Origin: UBA4246 sp045113695
GTDB lineage: Bacteria; Bacillota; Clostridia; Christensenellales; Aristaeellaceae
Direction of reading: 5' to 3'
DNA length: 64,000 bases
Assembly: GCA_045113695.1 (NCBI GenBank)
Contig: JBGUJG010000050.1
Location: 29,777-93,776, forward strand
The number at the start of each line of letters is the position of its first letter. The stretch's first letter is position 1. The notes under the pieces are model-generated. The model did not search any database. It was given only the letters and a program-made list of their open reading frames with translations, and was not told the DNA's origin. Positions 1-8,843 of the stretch are shown here, piece after piece. The translations under genes and the position numbers were made by a program.

Positions 1-1
1 C

Positions 2-1093
2 AGAGAGCCCGGGTTTTCTTATAAGGAAACCATCCGGACCGGCAGCAGGGCGGCGGCCCGCGGCGGCTACACAGCGGTCTGCGCGATGCCGAACCTGAAC
101 CCGGTGCCGGATTGCCCGGAGCACCTCCTGGAGGAGGAAGCGCTGATCCGGGCGGCAGGAGGGTTCGCGGACGTTTACCCCTACGGGGCGCTGACCAAGG
201 GAGAGCGCGGGCAGGAGGCGGCGGACCTGGAAGCCCTGGCGCCCCGGGTCATCGCCTTCAGCGACGACGGCAAGGGCGTCCAGAGCGAAAGCATGATGCG
301 CTCCCTGATGGAGCGCTGCAAAGCCCTGCATAAGATCATCGCCGCCCACTGCGAGGACGAAAGCCTGGTAAAGGGCGGGTACATCCACGACGGGGCGTAT
401 GCCCGTGCCCGCGGGCACAGGGGGATCTGCGCGGAGAGCGAGTGGGGGCCGATTGCCCGGGACCTCCGGCTGGCCAGAGAGACGGGCTGCGCCTACCACA
501 TATGCCACATCAGCTGCAAAGAAAGCGTGGCCCTGATCCGGCAGGCCAAGCGGGAGGGCGTCGACGTCACCTGCGAAACAGCACCGCATTACCTGCTGCT
601 GGACGAAGAGGACCTTGAGGAGGACGGCCGCTTCCGCATGAACCCGCCCATCCGCGGGCGGGAGGACCGGGAAGCCCTGGTTTCGGGTCTGCTGGACGGC
701 ACGGTCGACATGATCGCGACGGATCACGCCCCGCACAGCGGAGCGGAAAAGAGCGGAGGCCTGGCCGGTTCCGCGTTCGGGATCGTCGGGCTGGAATGCG
801 CCTTTCCCGCCCTGTATACGGGCCTGGTGAGGCCGGGTATCCTGCCGCTTGAGCAGCTGGTCTTCCTGATGACGGAAGCGCCGCGCAGGCGCTTCGGCAT
901 CCCGGCAGACAATGAAGATTACTGCGTCTGGAACCTGGACGCTGAATACACGGTGGATCCGGACGAATTTCTTTCCATGGGCAGGGCCACGCCTTTCGCG
1001 GGGCGGACGGTGTACGGCAGGTGCCTCAGAACAGTTCATCACGGCAGGACGGTCTATCAGGAGGAGGACGGGCGTTATGGCAAAGCGGACTGA
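2..1093 (+). CDS. pyrC: Dihydroorotase, 5' end outside the window
   Basis: Zinc amidohydrolase that cyclises N-carbamoyl-aspartate to dihydroorotate (pyrimidine step 3, cytosol). The reading frame is open from base 2 and its first visible residues are REPG, the end of the family's HxHxREPG metal motif, so the true start lies upstream; the ATG at base 86 is internal. Visible active-site blocks are SDDGKGVQ, the His of AAHCED, the His of CHIS and the catalytic DHAPH loop. The C-terminus is complete. Its last 17 bases overlap carB, so the two are translationally linked. carA is not in the window and may lie just upstream. Confidence 0.96.
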   Translation, partial: REPGFSYKETIRTGSRAAARGGYTAVCAMPNLNPVPDCPEHLLEEEALIRAAGGFADVYPYGALTKGERGQEAADLEALAPRVIAFSDDGKGVQSESMMRSLMERCKALHKIIAAHCEDESLVKGGYIHDGAYARARGHRGICAESEWGPIARDLRLARETGCAYHICHISCKESVALIRQAKREGVDVTCETAPHYLLLDEEDLEEDGRFRMNPPIRGREDREALVSGLLDGTVDMIATDHAPHSGAEKSGGLAGSAFGIVGLECAFPALYTGLVRPGILPLEQLVFLMTEAPRRRFGIPADNEDYCVWNLDAEYTVDPDEFLSMGRATPFAGRTVYGRCLRTVHHGRTVYQEEDGRYGKAD

Positions 1094-4000
1094 CATCAAA
1101 AAGGTACTGATCATCGGCAGCGGGCCGATCGTCATCGGGCAGGCGGCGGAGTTTGACTACGCCGGCACCCAGGCCTGCCTGGCGCTCAAGGAGGAGGGGT
1201 ACGAGGTCGTCCTGTGCAACTCCAACCCCGCCACCATCATGACGGACACGTCCATCGCGGACAAGGTCTACATGGAACCGCTGACCCTCGAATACGTCGC
1301 CAAGATCCTCCGCTACGAGCGGCCGGACGCCATCGTGCCCGGCATCGGCGGGCAGACGGGCCTGAACCTGGCCGTCCAGCTGGAGAGAAAGGGCGTTTTG
1401 CGCGAGTGCGGGGTGGAGCTCCTGGGCACGCCCAGCCAGAGCATCGAACGGGCCGAGGACCGGGAACTGTTCAAGGAGATGTGCCAGAGCATCGGTGAGC
1501 CGGTCATTCCCAGCGAGATCACCTATGACCTGGAGCAGGCGAAAAAAGCGGCGCTGGAGATCGGCTATCCGGTGGTGCTCCGTCCGGCCTTCACCCTGGG
1601 CGGGACCGGCGGCGGCTTCGCCGACTGCGAGGAGGAGCTGATCGAGATCGGCGCCAACGCCTTCCGCCTGAGCCCTGTCCATCAGGTGCTGGTGGAAAAG
1701 AGCGTGCGCGGCTACAAGGAAATCGAGTTTGAGGTCATGCGGGACAGCACGGACAGGGCGATCACCATCTGCGGGATGGAAAACGTCGACCCGGTCGGCG
1801 TCCATACCGGCGACAGCGTGGTGGTGGCTCCGATCCTGAGCCTGTCTGACGCGGACCTTCAGATGCTCAACGACAGCGCGATCCGCATCATCCGGGAGCT
1901 GAAGATCGAAGGCGGCTGCAACGTACAGTTTGCCCTGGATCCTGAATCCAGCAAATATTACCTGATCGAGGTCAATCCCCGGGTCAGCCGCTCTTCCGCC
2001 CTGGCCAGCAAGGCCAGCGGATACCCGATCGCCCGGGTCACGGCCAAGGTCGCCATGGGCATGTCCCTGGAGGAGATCCCCGTGGCGGGCGGCAGCGCGG
2101 CGACGGAGCCGAGCCTCAACTACATCGTGGCCAAGTTCCCGCGCTTTCCCTTTGACAAGTTCACCTCCGCCAGCAACCGGCTGGGCACCCAGATGAAGGC
2201 CACCGGCGAGGTCATGGGCATCGGCAGCACTTTGGAAGAGTGCATGCTCAAGAGCGTGCGCAGCCTCGAAACCGGGGTCTGCCACCTGCATCAGGCGAAG
2301 TTTGACAGCCTGTCCACCGAGGAGCTGCTCTCTTATGTCACGGAGTTCCGGGCCGACACCCTGTACGCCGTCGCGGAACTGCTGCGCCGGGGCGAAAGCG
2401 TTAAAACCGTACATGAAAAAACAATGATCACGGAGCTTTTCCTGGAAAGCATCCGGAAGATCACCGAAATGGAAAAGCGCCTGCATGAAGCCCCCGGAGA
2501 TGTTTCTGTCCTCCGTCAGGCCAAGGTGATGGGTTTCGGCGACGAAGAGATCGGACGGCTCTGGGGGGTAAAAGACACCGAAGTCTACGCCCTGCGCAAG
2601 GCAAACGGCATCGTGCCGGTCTTCCGCATGGTGGACACCCTGCACACGGGCAAGTACATCGCCTACCTCTATTCAAGCTACAGCGGGCAGAATGACTCGA
2701 TCCTGACGGACAAGAAGAAGATCGTCGTGCTCGGGGCCGGCCCCATCCGCATCGGCCAGGGCGTGGAGTTTGACTACAGCACCGTGCACGCCGTTCAGAC
2801 CATCCGGCGGGCGGGATACGAGGCCATCATCATCAACAACAACCCGGAAACCGTGTCGACCGACTACACCACGGCGGACAAGCTGTACTTTGAGCCCCTC
2901 ACGCCGGAAGACGTGATGGCGATCATCGACTTTGAAAAGCCGGAGGGCGTCATCGCCTCCCTGGGCGGCCAGACGGCCATCAACCTGGCCCAGCCGCTGA
3001 TGCAGCGGGGCGTGAGGATCATCGGCACGGACTGCGCAGCCATCGAACGGGCAGAAAACCGGGATTCCTTCGAAAAGATCCTGCTGGACCTGAACATCCC
3101 CCAGCCGCAGGGCCGGGCGGTGACCCGCATTGAAGACGGCGTGGCCGCCGCGGCGAAGATCGGTTACCCTGTGCTGGTGCGCCCGAGCTTCGTGCTGGGC
3201 GGCCGGGCGATGGAGATCGTCGGGAACGAGGAGCAGCTGCGCCATTACCTGAAAACCGCTGTCGAAATCGACGCGGACAAGCCCGTGCTGGTGGACAAGT
3301 ACATCCGCGGCAAAGAGGTCGAGGTGGACGCCATCTGCGACGGCCGGGACGTCTTTGTGCCGGGCATCATGGAGCTGGTGGAGCGCACCGGCATCCACAG
3401 CGGGGACAGCATCTCCGTCTATCCCGCCTTCAGCATCAGCAACCGGGTCAAGGGCATCATCCTGCAGTATGCCAAAAAGCTGGGCCTGGGCATCGGCATC
3501 GTCGGCCTGTACAACATCCAGTTCATCGTGGACGAACAGGAGAACGTGTACATCATCGAGGTCAATCCCCGTTCCAGCCGCACCGTGCCCTTCCTGAGCA
3601 AGGCCACGGGCTACAGCCTGGCGGACATCGCCACGGAGGTGATCCTGGGCAAAAGCCTCAAGGAGCAGGGATATTTCGATCTCTACCCGGAGGAAAAGAA
3701 GCGCTATTACGTCAAGGTGCCGGTGTTCAGCTTCAACAAGATCAAGGGTCTGGACGCCTACCTGAGCCCGGAGATGAAGTCCACCGGCGAAGCCATCGGC
3801 TACGACGACAAGCTGAACCGAGCCCTGTACAAAGCCCTGCAGGCGGCGGGCACGAAGCTCAAGAATTACGGCACCGTGCTGGCCACCATCGCCGACCGGG
3901 ACAAGGATGAGGCCCTGCCGCTGATCCGCCGGTTCTACAACCTGGGCTTCAACATCCAGGCGACTTCCGGCACGGCCCGCTTCCTCAAGGCGCACGGCAT

Positions 4001-4250
4001 CCGCACCCACATGGTCAAAAAGATCAGCCAGGGCAGCGGCGAGATCCTGGACAGCATCCGCGCGGGCCATGTGGCCTACATCATCAACACCCGGGAGATC
4101 GGGGAGGCGGACTCCATGAGCGACGGCCTGCAGATCCGCCGGTGCGCGACGGAAAACAACGCCACGATCTTTACCAGCCTGGATACCGTCCGCGTGCTGC
4201 TGGACGTGCTGGAAGAGACGACGCTGACCATTTCGACCATCGACGCGTAA
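1077..4250 (+). CDS. carB: Carbamoyl-phosphate synthase large subunit
   Basis: Makes carbamoyl phosphate from ammonia (delivered by CarA), bicarbonate and two ATP. At 1057 residues it has the usual length: two homologous halves with N-terminal GSGPIVIGQ and GAGPIRIGQ folds, each followed by an ATP-grasp domain (about 130-400 and 670-860), an oligomerisation segment between them, and a C-terminal MGS-like allosteric domain from about 930. The frame is open further upstream to 912, but ATG 1077 follows an AGGAGGA ribosome site and gives MAKRTDIKKVLIIG, the family start. It serves the UMP pathway here; arginine synthesis may share it. Confidence 0.97.
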   Translation: MAKRTDIKKVLIIGSGPIVIGQAAEFDYAGTQACLALKEEGYEVVLCNSNPATIMTDTSIADKVYMEPLTLEYVAKILRYERPDAIVPGIGGQTGLNLAVQLERKGVLRECGVELLGTPSQSIERAEDRELFKEMCQSIGEPVIPSEITYDLEQAKKAALEIGYPVVLRPAFTLGGTGGGFADCEEELIEIGANAFRLSPVHQVLVEKSVRGYKEIEFEVMRDSTDRAITICGMENVDPVGVHTGDSVVVAPILSLSDADLQMLNDSAIRIIRELKIEGGCNVQFALDPESSKYYLIEVNPRVSRSSALASKASGYPIARVTAKVAMGMSLEEIPVAGGSAATEPSLNYIVAKFPRFPFDKFTSASNRLGTQMKATGEVMGIGSTLEECMLKSVRSLETGVCHLHQAKFDSLSTEELLSYVTEFRADTLYAVAELLRRGESVKTVHEKTMITELFLESIRKITEMEKRLHEAPGDVSVLRQAKVMGFGDEEIGRLWGVKDTEVYALRKANGIVPVFRMVDTLHTGKYIAYLYSSYSGQNDSILTDKKKIVVLGAGPIRIGQGVEFDYSTVHAVQTIRRAGYEAIIINNNPETVSTDYTTADKLYFEPLTPEDVMAIIDFEKPEGVIASLGGQTAINLAQPLMQRGVRIIGTDCAAIERAENRDSFEKILLDLNIPQPQGRAVTRIEDGVAAAAKIGYPVLVRPSFVLGGRAMEIVGNEEQLRHYLKTAVEIDADKPVLVDKYIRGKEVEVDAICDGRDVFVPGIMELVERTGIHSGDSISVYPAFSISNRVKGIILQYAKKLGLGIGIVGLYNIQFIVDEQENVYIIEVNPRSSRTVPFLSKATGYSLADIATEVILGKSLKEQGYFDLYPEEKKRYYVKVPVFSFNKIKGLDAYLSPEMKSTGEAIGYDDKLNRALYKALQAAGTKLKNYGTVLATIADRDKDEALPLIRRFYNLGFNIQATSGTARFLKAHGIRTHMVKKISQGSGEILDSIRAGHVAYIINTREIGEADSMSDGLQIRRCATENNATIFTSLDTVRVLLDVLEETTLTISTIDA

Positions 4251-4260
4251 GGAGGCGGGA

Positions 4261-4995
4261 ATGAAACAAACGCTCCTGACCATTGAGGAAAATACACCCC
4301 TGACTGCCTCCGTCTGCCGGATGCGCCTTTCCGGCGGGGAGATGGAGGAACAGAGGCCCGGCCAGTTTATTGATATCCTTCTGCCCGGCCTCTTTCTTCG
4401 CCGGCCCATATCTGTATATGACTGGGAGCCGGGGCGCGTGACGGTCATCTATAAGGTCATCGGACACGGAACGGAACAGCTGTCCGTCATGCGGCCGGGA
4501 GAAACGCTGGACGCGCTGACGGGTCTGGGCAACGGCTACGACCTGACCAAAGCGGGGGAAGCGCCCCTGCTGCTGGGCGGCGGCGTCGGCGTGCCCCCGC
4601 TGTATCTGCTGGCGAAACGGCTGACGGAGCAGGGAAAGCGGGTCACGGCGGTGCTGGGCTTCAACACGAAGGACGAGGTCTTCGGGGAAGAAGCGTTCCG
4701 TGCTTTGGGCTGCAGGCTCACGGTGGCCACGGCGGACGGCAGCTGCGGGACGAAGGGCTTTGTCACCGACGCCATGCCGGACGGATACAGCTATTTTTAT
4801 GCCTGCGGGCCGGAGCCCATGCTCCGGGCAGTATACCGGGCGGCGAAGACCTCCGGCCAGTTCAGTCTGGAGGAGCGGATGGGCTGCGGATTCGGGGCCT
4901 GCATGGGCTGCAGCATCCAAACAGTTTCCGGCCCAAAACGCATCTGCCGGGAAGGCCCGGTGTTTGAAAAGGAGGAGATCCTGTGGGCAGACTGA
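4261..4995 (+). CDS. pyrK: Dihydroorotate dehydrogenase B electron-transfer subunit
   Basis: Flavin and [2Fe-2S] subunit that passes electrons from PyrD to NAD+. It shows the FAD-binding RPISVYD block near residue 45, the nucleotide-binding GGGVGVPP near 101, and the cluster ligands C-x4-C-x2-C-x11-C near the C-terminus (CGFGACMGC and later C). 244 residues, normal for the family. It starts 10 bases after carB with an AAGGAGG site, and its end overlaps pyrD by 13 bases. Its presence shows that the dihydroorotate dehydrogenase is the NAD-linked class 1B enzyme. Confidence 0.96.
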   Translation: MKQTLLTIEENTPLTASVCRMRLSGGEMEEQRPGQFIDILLPGLFLRRPISVYDWEPGRVTVIYKVIGHGTEQLSVMRPGETLDALTGLGNGYDLTKAGEAPLLLGGGVGVPPLYLLAKRLTEQGKRVTAVLGFNTKDEVFGEEAFRALGCRLTVATADGSCGTKGFVTDAMPDGYSYFYACGPEPMLRAVYRAAKTSGQFSLEERMGCGFGACMGCSIQTVSGPKRICREGPVFEKEEILWAD

Positions 4996-5891
4996 GCACG
5001 ACCCTCTGCGGGATTGAACTGGACAACCCGGTGATCCCGGCCAGCGGCACCTTCGGCTACGGCCGGGAGTTTGCCGCCTGGTACGACATCAACTGCCTGG
5101 GTACCTTCAGCTTCAAGGGGACAACGCGCGAGCCGCGCTTCGGGAACCCGACGCCCCGCATCGCCGAGTGCCCGGCCGGCATGATCAACGCCGTGGGTCT
5201 TCAGAACCCCGGTGTCGACCGGGTGATCGCCGAAGAGCTCCCGGAGCTCCGGAAGGTGTTTCACAAAAAGGTCATGGCCAACGTCAGCGGTTTCAGCGTG
5301 GAGGATTACGCCTGTACCTGTGAAAAGCTGGACAAAGAGGATCAGGTCGGCTGGCTGGAGGTCAACATCAGCTGCCCGAACGTGCACGGGGGTGGCATGA
5401 GCTTCGGCACCGATCCCAAAGCTGCGGCAGAGGTGACCCGGGCGGTCAAAGCGGTCACGAAAAAGCCGGTCATCATGAAGCTGAGCCCGAACGTGACGGA
5501 TATCTCGGCCATCGCTCGGGCCTGCGAGGACGCGGGGGCGGACGGCATCAGCCTGATCAACACCCTGCTGGGGATGCGTATCAGCCTGAAAACCAGAAAA
5601 CCCGTCCTGGCCAACGTCATGGGCGGGGTCAGCGGGCCGGCGGTCTTTCCGGTGGCCCTGCGGATGGTCTGGCAGGTGAGCCGGGCGGTGAGCATTCCCG
5701 TCGTCGGGATGGGCGGCGTCACTACGGCGGAGGACGTGCTGGAGATGCTGATGGCCGGCGCATCCGCCGTGGAGGTCGGGGCGGCCAATCTGGCCGATCC
5801 CTTCGCCTGCAAAAAGATCATCGAGGAGCTCCCGGCCGTCATGGACAAATATCACATAGAGAGCGTCAGCGAACTGAGAGGAGGACACTGA
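4983..5891 (+). CDS. pyrD: Dihydroorotate dehydrogenase B catalytic subunit
   Basis: FMN TIM-barrel enzyme that oxidises dihydroorotate to orotate with PyrK as partner. The class 1B catalytic Cys lies in NISCPNVHGGG, and FMN/substrate blocks INAVGLQNPG and MGGVTTAEDVLEMLMAGA are present. 302 residues, full length. The start is a GTG at 4983, inside the end of pyrK, with AAGGAGGAG at 4969-4977. Coupled translation fits a heterotetrameric complex. Confidence 0.96.
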   Translation: MGRLSTTLCGIELDNPVIPASGTFGYGREFAAWYDINCLGTFSFKGTTREPRFGNPTPRIAECPAGMINAVGLQNPGVDRVIAEELPELRKVFHKKVMANVSGFSVEDYACTCEKLDKEDQVGWLEVNISCPNVHGGGMSFGTDPKAAAEVTRAVKAVTKKPVIMKLSPNVTDISAIARACEDAGADGISLINTLLGMRISLKTRKPVLANVMGGVSGPAVFPVALRMVWQVSRAVSIPVVGMGGVTTAEDVLEMLMAGASAVEVGAANLADPFACKKIIEELPAVMDKYHIESVSELRGGH

Positions 5892-5892
5892 G

Positions 5893-6591
5893 ATGGGCAG
5901 AGACGTCATCATCGCCTGTGATTTTCCGGACAAAGATACGACCCTTTCTTTCCTGGACCGGTTTACCGGCAGGAAGCCCTTCGTCAAAATCGGCATGGAG
6001 CTGTTCTACGGCGCCGGGCCGGACATCGTCCGCACCATCAAAGCCCGGGGCCATCAGGTCTTCCTGGACCTCAAGCTCCACGACATCCCCAACACGGTCA
6101 AAAAAGCGATGGCGGTCCTGCGGGACCTGGGGGCGGACATCGTGAATCTGCATGCGGCCGGCACGATCGCCATGATGGAAGCGGCCCTGGAAGGGCTGAC
6201 CCGGCCGGACGGCACGCGGCCCCTGCTGATCGCCGTTACCCAGCTGACCAGCACGGACCAGCATGCCCTTGAAAACGAACTGCTGATCGGACAGCCGATG
6301 GATCAGGTGGTTCTGCGCTACGCCCTGAACGCCCGGCAGGCCGGGCTGGACGGGGTGGTGTGCAGCCCGCTGGAAGCGGCCCGGGTGCATGAAACCTGCG
6401 GGGCGGACTTCCTGACCGTGACCCCCGGCGTCCGCTTTGCCGACGGGGACCGGGGCGATCAGAAGCGCGTCATGACGCCGGCGGAGGCCAGGAAGGCGGG
6501 CAGCGATTATATCGTCGTGGGCCGGCCGATCACAGCGGCGGCAGACCCGGTGGCGGCATATGAGCGCTGCCTGACGGAATTCATCGGCTGA
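5893..6591 (+). CDS. pyrF: Orotidine 5'-phosphate decarboxylase
   Basis: Decarboxylates OMP to UMP, the last step of the pathway. The catalytic Asp/Lys tetrad is in LDLKLHDIPNTVKKA, and the phosphate-binding segments VTPGVRF and VGRPIT are intact. 232 residues, in line with the short bacterial group. It begins one base after the pyrD stop, with the AGAGGAGG site inside the pyrD end. Confidence 0.96.
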   Translation: MGRDVIIACDFPDKDTTLSFLDRFTGRKPFVKIGMELFYGAGPDIVRTIKARGHQVFLDLKLHDIPNTVKKAMAVLRDLGADIVNLHAAGTIAMMEAALEGLTRPDGTRPLLIAVTQLTSTDQHALENELLIGQPMDQVVLRYALNARQAGLDGVVCSPLEAARVHETCGADFLTVTPGVRFADGDRGDQKRVMTPAEARKAGSDYIVVGRPITAAADPVAAYERCLTEFIG

Positions 6592-6642
6592 CCGAATCCA
6601 ACAATACCTGTCCGGACATCCGTTCCGGGGAAAGGAACACCC

Positions 6643-7287
6643 ATGACCAGAGAAGAGCTGAGCCGTTTGACCGCCGGAGACCTGCTGAACATCCGCGCGG
6701 TCTTTTTCCGGCCTGAAGAGCCGTTTACCTGGGCCAGCGGCATCAAAAGCCCCGTCTACTGCGACAACCGCCTGACGCTGACGGCCCCCGAAGTCCGTAC
6801 CCGGGTAGAGGAAGGTCTCGCCCGGATCATCCGGGAAGAGTACCCGGAGGTTCAGGCCCTGATGGGCACCAGCACCGCCGGGATCGCCCATGCGGCGATC
6901 ACCGCCCACCTGATGGGCCTGCCGATGGGCTATGTGCGCAGCGGCGCCAAGGACCACGGCCGGCAGAATCAGATCGAAGGAAAGCTGGAACCGGGCTGGA
7001 AGGTCGTCGTCGTGGAGGACCTGATCTCCACCGCCGGAAGCGTTCTGGAGGTGGTGGAGGTGCTCCGGGAGGCCGGGGCGGAGGTGCTGGGCATCGTCAG
7101 CATTTTTACCTACGGCATGAAAAAAGGGCTCGAACGGCTGGAAGCGGCCCGGGTCAGAAACGTGTCTCTCACGAATTTTGACGTGATCGCCGAAGAAGCC
7201 GCCGCCCGGGGGTATATCCGGCCGGAGGATGTGCGCCGCCTGCTCCGCTTCCGGGACAACCCGTCGGACGAGTCCTGGCGGGGCTGA
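6643..7287 (+). CDS. pyrE: Orotate phosphoribosyltransferase
   Basis: Joins orotate to PRPP to give OMP. Type I PRTase with the PRPP loop VVVVEDLISTAGS near residue 125 and the flexible-loop segment SGAKDHGRQN before it. 214 residues. A 51-base gap separates it from pyrF, the largest within the pyr set; an AAAGGAA site precedes the ATG. Confidence 0.95.
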   Translation: MTREELSRLTAGDLLNIRAVFFRPEEPFTWASGIKSPVYCDNRLTLTAPEVRTRVEEGLARIIREEYPEVQALMGTSTAGIAHAAITAHLMGLPMGYVRSGAKDHGRQNQIEGKLEPGWKVVVVEDLISTAGSVLEVVEVLREAGAEVLGIVSIFTYGMKKGLERLEAARVRNVSLTNFDVIAEEAAARGYIRPEDVRRLLRFRDNPSDESWRG

Positions 7288-7309
7288 ACGGGGAAGAGGA
7301 GGACGGAAG

Positions 7310-8233
7310 ATGAGAAGCGTCATCGATGTGCCGGATCTGAGCCTTGAAGAGCTTGAACAGCTGATGGACACGGCGGAGGACATCATAAAAAAACCGACCG
7401 CCTACAGCGAACGCTGCCGTGGCAAAAAGCTGGCGACCCTCTTTTTTGAGCCAAGCACCCGCACGCGCCTGAGCTTTGAGGCGGCCATGTACGAGCTGGG
7501 CGGCAACGTGCTCAGCGTCACCGGCGCGGCCACCAGCTCCGCCGCCAAGGGGGAGAGCGTGGCGGATACCGCCAAGACGGTGTCCTGCTACGCCGATATC
7601 ATCGCCATGCGCCATCCGAAAGAGGGCGCTGCCCTGGTGGCGGCGCAGAACGCCTCCGTGCCGGTCATCAACGCGGGGGACGGCGGGCACTGCCACCCGA
7701 CCCAGACCCTGGCGGATCTGCTGACCATCCGGCGGGAAAAGGGCCGGCTGGATCATCTGACGGTCGGCCTGTGCGGGGACCTGAAATTCGGCCGCACCGT
7801 GCACAGCCTGATCGCCGCCATGAGCCGCTATGAGGGCCTGCGCTTTACCCTGATCAGCCCGGAAGAGCTGAAGCTGCCCAGCTATGTGAAAAACGACTGC
7901 CTGAAGCTCAAGCACATCCCCTATACCCAGACCACGGACCTGGAGCAGGTGATCGGGGACCTCGATATCCTCTACATGACCCGCGTCCAGCGCGAGCGCT
8001 TCTTTAACGAAGAAGACTATCTGCGCCTCAAGGACAGCTATATCCTCACCCCGGAAAAGATGAAGAAGGGCCGGCCGGATCTGTGTGTCATGCATCCGCT
8101 GCCCCGTGTGAACGAAATCAGCGTCGCGGTGGACGACGACCCCAGAGCCTGTTATTTCAAACAGGTCCTGAACGGCAAATACATGCGCATGGCGCTGATC
8201 CTGATGCTGCTCAAGGAGGCGGGAAAATTATGA
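7310..8233 (+). CDS. pyrB: Aspartate carbamoyltransferase catalytic chain
   Basis: Condenses aspartate with carbamoyl phosphate, the committed pyrimidine step. Carbamoyl-phosphate and aspartate motifs FEPSTRTRLSFE, GDGGHCHPTQTLADL and MHPLPRVNEI are all present. Of two in-frame starts, ATG 7310 follows GAGGAGGACGGAAG and gives a family-length 307-residue chain; the upstream 7229 start would overlap pyrE. It ends in an ATGA overlap with pyrI. Confidence 0.97.
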   Translation: MRSVIDVPDLSLEELEQLMDTAEDIIKKPTAYSERCRGKKLATLFFEPSTRTRLSFEAAMYELGGNVLSVTGAATSSAAKGESVADTAKTVSCYADIIAMRHPKEGAALVAAQNASVPVINAGDGGHCHPTQTLADLLTIRREKGRLDHLTVGLCGDLKFGRTVHSLIAAMSRYEGLRFTLISPEELKLPSYVKNDCLKLKHIPYTQTTDLEQVIGDLDILYMTRVQRERFFNEEDYLRLKDSYILTPEKMKKGRPDLCVMHPLPRVNEISVAVDDDPRACYFKQVLNGKYMRMALILMLLKEAGKL

Positions 8234-8652
8234 ACGTGGACTCCATCCGGGACGGAATCGTGATCGACCATATTACAGCCGGCTGCGGGCGGAAGCTTTA
8301 CCAGCTGCTGGGACTGGAAACCCTTGATGTTCCCGTCGCCATGCTGACGAACGTCACGTCAGCCAAGCTGGGCCGGAAGGACATCATCAAGATCGACGCG
8401 GACATTCCGGTCAACTTTGATGTGATCGGCTATGTGGATCCCGGCGCGACCGTGAACATCATCCGCGGCGGCGAACTGATGGAAAAAAAGCGGATCGACA
8501 TGCCGGAGACCCTGGTCAACGTGATCCGCTGCAAAAACCCCCGCTGCATCACCAGCTGCGAGCAGGAACTCAGCCAGATTTTCCGCCTGTCCGACCGGGC
8601 GAAAAAAGAGTACCGCTGCCTGTACTGCGAAACCAAAGCGGCCGTCCTGTAA
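8230..8652 (+). CDS. pyrI: Aspartate carbamoyltransferase regulatory chain
   Basis: Allosteric nucleotide-binding subunit of the PyrB6-PyrI6 holoenzyme. 140 residues: an N-terminal nucleotide-binding domain and a C-terminal zinc domain with ligands C-x4-C (CKNPRC) and C-x2-C (CLYC). ATG 8230 overlaps the pyrB stop by four bases, so the two subunits are made together. Its presence means the enzyme is the regulated, E. coli-like form and not the unregulated Bacillus trimer. Confidence 0.95.
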   Translation: MNVDSIRDGIVIDHITAGCGRKLYQLLGLETLDVPVAMLTNVTSAKLGRKDIIKIDADIPVNFDVIGYVDPGATVNIIRGGELMEKKRIDMPETLVNVIRCKNPRCITSCEQELSQIFRLSDRAKKEYRCLYCETKAAVL

Positions 8653-8675
8653 AATCCGGGAAAGGAAATGCCAAT

Positions 8676-8711
8676 AAACACGAACGTTAAAAAACACGAA
8701 CGTTCGTGTTT
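8676..8711. promoter_or_regulatory. Palindrome plus extra half-site upstream of pur promoter
   Basis: AAACACGAACGTTCGTGTTT at 8692-8711 is a perfect 20-base palindrome. Its left half (AAACACGAACGTT) also occurs alone at 8676-8688. There is no loop and no T-run, so a terminator is unlikely. The CGAAC core resembles the PurBox core but the symmetry is LacI-operator-like. It lies 35 bases upstream of the purE -35 box, so I infer an operator. Confidence 0.55.
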
Positions 8712-8719
8712 ATGCATTT

Positions 8720-8763
8720 TATCCTGAACATTACATGATAACTGATTGACAATGTTCGGAATT
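8720..8763. promoter_or_regulatory. Inverted PurBox-like pair (PurR operator candidate)
   Basis: AATGTTCGGAATT at 8751-8763 matches the reverse complement of the Bacillus PurBox consensus (AWWWCCGAACWWT) at all 13 positions and lies within the promoter spacer. A weaker box in the opposite orientation, TATCCTGAACATT, is at 8720-8732, 18 bases away. Known PurR operators are inverted boxes 16-17 bases apart. A third GAACATT is at 8804-8810 in the leader. Confidence 0.65.
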
Positions 8764-8774
8764 TGAGATAAAAT
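8746..8774 (+). promoter_or_regulatory. Sigma-A promoter of the purine operon
   Basis: TTGACA at 8746-8751, a 17-base spacer and TAAAAT at 8769-8774. Expected transcription start is near 8781, giving a leader of about 60 bases. In that leader GTTTCC (8813-8818) can pair with GGAAAC (8835-8840) beside the purE ribosome site. Confidence 0.85.
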
Positions 8775-8843
8775 GTGGACTGTTCCGGCGGGAATGTCTG
8801 TCTGAACATTTTGTTTCCCTTAAAATGCGAAGGAGGAAACCTG

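Noticed and set aside
8692..8711. Palindrome as a terminator of the pyr operon
   Set aside because: No loop and no T-run; symmetric operator is the better reading.
8653..8843. Purine or PRPP riboswitch before purE
   Set aside because: The leader after the promoter is only about 60 bases and shows no purine-riboswitch core; only an operator-type architecture is visible.
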